The notes under the pieces are model-generated. The model did no database searches, had not been told where the DNA came from, and worked only from the letters and a program-made list of their open reading frames with translations. DNA of 41,239 bases, from the NCBI GenBank assembly GCA_017542475.1, contig JAFXXD010000025.1, positions 1 through 41,239 on the forward strand, read 5' to 3'. This DNA is from Ruminococcus sp. (GTDB lineage Bacteria; Bacillota; Clostridia; Oscillospirales; Ruminococcaceae). How positions within the stretch are numbered: the first letter of the stretch is position 1; the number at the start of each line of letters is the position of its first letter. The position numbers and the translations under genes are program-made. Shown here one piece after another: positions 39,369-41,239 of the stretch.

Positions 39369-39941
39369 ATGGAAGTTCGGGAATACCTGAATATATTACA
39401 TATCGCCGAAAGGCTGAAGGACACTCCGCGGCATTGTACGACCTCGCGCGGCAGGACTGAAAGCGTTGCAGAGCACAGCTGGAGGATATCCCTTATGGCG
39501 CTTCTTCTGCGGAACGAGTTTCACGATGCAGATATTGATAAAGTCGTGGATATGTGCCTTATCCACGACCTCGGGGAATGCTTTACGGGCGATATCCCGA
39601 CCTTTCTGAAAACGGATTCACAGAGGGAAACAGAGGATTCCCTTTTGCGGGAATGGGGCGGCTTAATGCCGAAGGAATTGTCGGAATACCTTTCTGCGCT
39701 GTATGACGAAATGGAAGCTCAAAAAACGGTTGAATCCAAAATATACAAGGCGCTCGATAAGCTCGAGGCGCTGATACAGCACAATGAATCGCCTCTTGAT
39801 ACGTGGTCAGAAAACGAATTTGAGCTGAATAAGACCTACGCATTTGATACGGTCGCTTTTTCGGAGTGGCTTACCGAGCTGAGAAAGGCGATCCTTGAAG
39901 ATACGATGAACAAAATTAACGCAGAGGTGGAAAATGGCTAA
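39369..39941 (+). CDS. HD-domain phosphohydrolase (YfbR-like)
   Basis: This 190-residue metal-dependent hydrolase resembles the YfbR 5'-deoxynucleotidase group. Motifs are TTSRGRTESVAEHSWRISLM (H36 as the first metal ligand), the HD pair in LIHDLGE (66-67) and a late aspartate in YKALDKLEALIQHNE. It probably removes phosphate from nucleoside monophosphates. GAGGTGGAAAATGG spans its ribosome site and start, and the same 16-base word recurs at its own end (39923-39938), where it forms the ribosome site and start of the next gene. It overlaps that gene by 8 bases. Codon use is AT-richer than the next gene's. Confidence 0.88.
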   Translation: MEVREYLNILHIAERLKDTPRHCTTSRGRTESVAEHSWRISLMALLLRNEFHDADIDKVVDMCLIHDLGECFTGDIPTFLKTDSQRETEDSLLREWGGLMPKELSEYLSALYDEMEAQKTVESKIYKALDKLEALIQHNESPLDTWSENEFELNKTYAFDTVAFSEWLTELRKAILEDTMNKINAEVENG

Positions 39942-40854
39942 CGAAATGAGATACGCCGTGCTTATCGACGCCGATAATGTCGCGGCAAAGTACACGAAAA
40001 ATATCCTCGACGAGCTGTCAAACTACGGTATCGTCACCTACAAGCGCGTTTACGGCGACTGGACGCGCCCGAATCTTGCGGGCTGGAAGAATATGGCTCT
40101 CGACAACGCTATCACGCCCGTTCAGCAGTACAGCTACACCACGGGCAAGAACGCGACCGACTCCGCAATGATAATCGACGCGATGGATATCCTCTACTCG
40201 AACAACGTGGACGGCTTCTGCATTGTGTCGAGCGACAGCGATTTTACGCGCCTTGCGATACGTCTCAGGGAGTCGGGCAAGCACGTCATCGGCATGGGCG
40301 AGAAGAAGACTCCGAAGCCTTTCAGCACCGCGTGCAATGCCTTCAAGTACCTCGAAGTCCTCGCGGAGGAGGAGATTCAGCCTACCGCCGAGAACGAGAT
40401 AGTCGAGATGAAGATGCTCGAGCCCGCTATTATCCGAATCATCGCGGAAAATGCCAACCTCGAGGACGAGATAAACATCGGCGAGCTCGGCAGCCGCCTG
40501 CAGGGACGCTATCCCGATTTCGACGTCAGAAACTACGGTTACTCGAAGTTTTCGCAGTTCCTGAAGGATTTCGACTGCCTCAGCTTCCGTCAGGTGGGCA
40601 GCAGTATACTTGTTTCGCTCAAAACGAAGGCGACCGACCTCGAGAGGGTGGAGAGCGCGCTGGCGGCTGTTGTCCGCACGAACGGCACGAAGGGCTACAA
40701 CCTCGGCGAGCTGAAAAAGCAGCTCTGCGCGAAGCTGCCCGATTTCGACGTCAAGACCTACGGTTATTCTAAGTTCAGCAAGTTTGTTGAAAACCTGCCC
40801 GAGTTTAAAATAAAGAATAACACTGTGTACTTTGTGGGTGAGGAAAGGAACTGA
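39934..40854 (+). CDS. NYN-domain ribonuclease with two OST-HTH/LOTUS domains
   Basis: This 306-residue protein opens with an NYN (LabA/DUF88, PIN-like) nuclease domain at about 5-150, with acidic residues in LIDADNVAAKY, ATDSAMIIDAMD and the catalytic-type SSDSDFTRLAIRLRE. Two OST-HTH (LOTUS) domains follow at about 163-235 and 238-305, each ending in the YGYSKFSQFL / YGYSKFSKFV motif. LOTUS domains bind RNA (often G-quadruplex RNA), so the protein is expected to be an RNA-targeted endonuclease in the cytoplasm. A paired NYN plus double LOTUS layout is found across bacteria, but its targets are unknown. Confidence 0.92.
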   Translation: MANEMRYAVLIDADNVAAKYTKNILDELSNYGIVTYKRVYGDWTRPNLAGWKNMALDNAITPVQQYSYTTGKNATDSAMIIDAMDILYSNNVDGFCIVSSDSDFTRLAIRLRESGKHVIGMGEKKTPKPFSTACNAFKYLEVLAEEEIQPTAENEIVEMKMLEPAIIRIIAENANLEDEINIGELGSRLQGRYPDFDVRNYGYSKFSQFLKDFDCLSFRQVGSSILVSLKTKATDLERVESALAAVVRTNGTKGYNLGELKKQLCAKLPDFDVKTYGYSKFSKFVENLPEFKIKNNTVYFVGEERN

Positions 40855-40856
40855 AA

Positions 40857-40961
40857 ATGGAGAATAATACCGGATGCGCGCTCTCTTTGGCTGCCGCCGC
40901 TTTTATCATGGCTGCTATGGCTGTTCTTGTGAGGGCTTTTAGAAAGAAAACGGCAGCCTGA
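40857..40961 (+). CDS. 34-residue membrane peptide
   Basis: This tiny reading frame starts MENNTGCALSLAAAAF and ends FRKKTAA. Residues about 8-26 form one hydrophobic helix, and a positively charged tail would stay inside. AAAGGA lies upstream, overlapping the last codons of the NYN gene, and the ATG is 3 bases from that stop, so it is probably co-translated. The function is unknown; it might tether or modulate the NYN protein. Confidence 0.5.
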   Translation: MENNTGCALSLAAAAFIMAAMAVLVRAFRKKTAA

Positions 40962-41047
40962 GGGCAAGTTTTAAACAATTATATACGTCTATATGCTGAT
41001 TGTTGAAAATTGCTAAAACGCAGACAAAAATCACGGTAAAATTTGAG

Positions 41048-41076
41048 TTGACAACTCTGTTTATCCGTGCTATAAT
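41048..41076 (+). promoter_or_regulatory. Ribosomal RNA operon promoter
   Basis: TTGACA (41048-41053), 17 bases, TATAAT (41071-41076), both perfect. Confidence 0.85.
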
Positions 41077-41239
41077 AATTAAGTCGCCGCGAGAGAGCGA
41101 CGGCACAGCATCTTGAAAATTGAACAATGCTAAGAAAAAGTAACGACCCTTGAGATTCTTTTGAGGGATCAGAAGAATGAACTCAAGCAAAGAGTAAAAA
41201 ATGCGCAGTAATAACGCAAGCGTTATTGAACAGGATTGA
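41077..41239 (+). other. rRNA operon leader, ending just short of 16S rRNA
   Basis: The leader contains CTTGAAAATTGAACAATG (41113-41130), typical of Firmicutes rRNA leaders and spacers. A stem (CTTGAG...CTCAAG, 41151-41187) and an AATAACGC-AA-GCGTTATT hairpin (41210-41227) follow. The final ACAGGATTGA fits the bases just before a 16S gene start. The 16S gene itself is not in the window. Confidence 0.7.

Overview
The window looks like the chromosome of a moderately GC-rich, cellulosome-forming Ruminococcus (Oscillospiraceae, Firmicutes), close to the R. flavefaciens/R. champanellensis type. The evidence is three dockerin-bearing secreted proteins (a GH74 xyloglucanase, a VanY-type peptidase and a CAP protein) with dockerin spacing like those species, strong AGGAGG ribosome sites, canonical TTGACA-N17-TATAAT promoters, CIRCE heat-shock operators and the dipicolinate synthase genes of endospore formers. 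The species assignment is inference. No plasmid, prophage or CRISPR locus is visible.

Layout: 1-3280 is the end of a carbohydrate ABC importer (permease start plus a very large substrate-binding protein). 3577-4339 is a small autoregulated-looking operon (41-aa peptide, DUF6442-like membrane protein, Xre repressor). 4467-6580 is a NatAB-like ABC exporter. 6943-9018 is groES-groEL under a perfect CIRCE. 9355-10819 is spoVFA-spoVFB. 11171-13746 holds a zinc-ribbon membrane protein and the convergent rsmD-coaD-coiled-coil operon. 14207-18302 holds three lipoproteins, one with a possible RNase-toxin-like C-terminus, then uvrC. 18427-21201 is the GH74-dockerin. 21607-22117 is a sigma-region-4 gene pair behind a LexA-like box. 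22314-28298 holds an Orn/Lys/Arg decarboxylase, holB, ricT, queH, a lipoprotein and a YbaK deacylase. 28556-29595 is an hsp20/DUF6483 operon with a second CIRCE. 29766-35348 holds nadC, dockerin-VanY, nadB and CAP-dockerin. 35775-38084 is a single-chain Xre-cupin-acyl-CoA synthetase. 38416-38735 is a Val-Asp-Phe-Gly tRNA cluster. 38852-40961 holds a GNAT, an HD hydrolase, a NYN/OST-HTH protein and a 34-aa peptide. The window ends in a ribosomal RNA promoter and leader, apparently just short of a 16S gene.

The most unusual feature is in the gaps between genes. Nearly every gap carries members of several hairpin repeat families. (1) About 26 short hairpins share a GTAGGGG foot. Their stems differ in sequence but stay paired, and several occur as inverted pairs of constant length (66-67 nt); this is the architecture of REP/REPIN elements mobilised by Y1 (RAYT) transposases. 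(2) Five larger multi-hairpin arrays (around 9168, 26466, 28281, 32149 and 34035) have conserved linkers and stems with compensatory changes. (3) A GTCCGC-GTCA-GCGGAC hairpin followed by GCTAACGGCT repeats sits just upstream of three promoters. (4) A GGACGCTCG element occurs in three gaps and is inverted on itself at 34139-34267. These elements have supplied the stop codons of at least two genes (uvrC and the ybaK-like gene) and lie inside the groESL operon and between nadB and nadC. No transposase gene is in the window, so the mobilising enzyme would have to be elsewhere in the genome.

Gene calls were made by reading translations and motifs by eye. No database search was run, and family names rest on recognised motifs.
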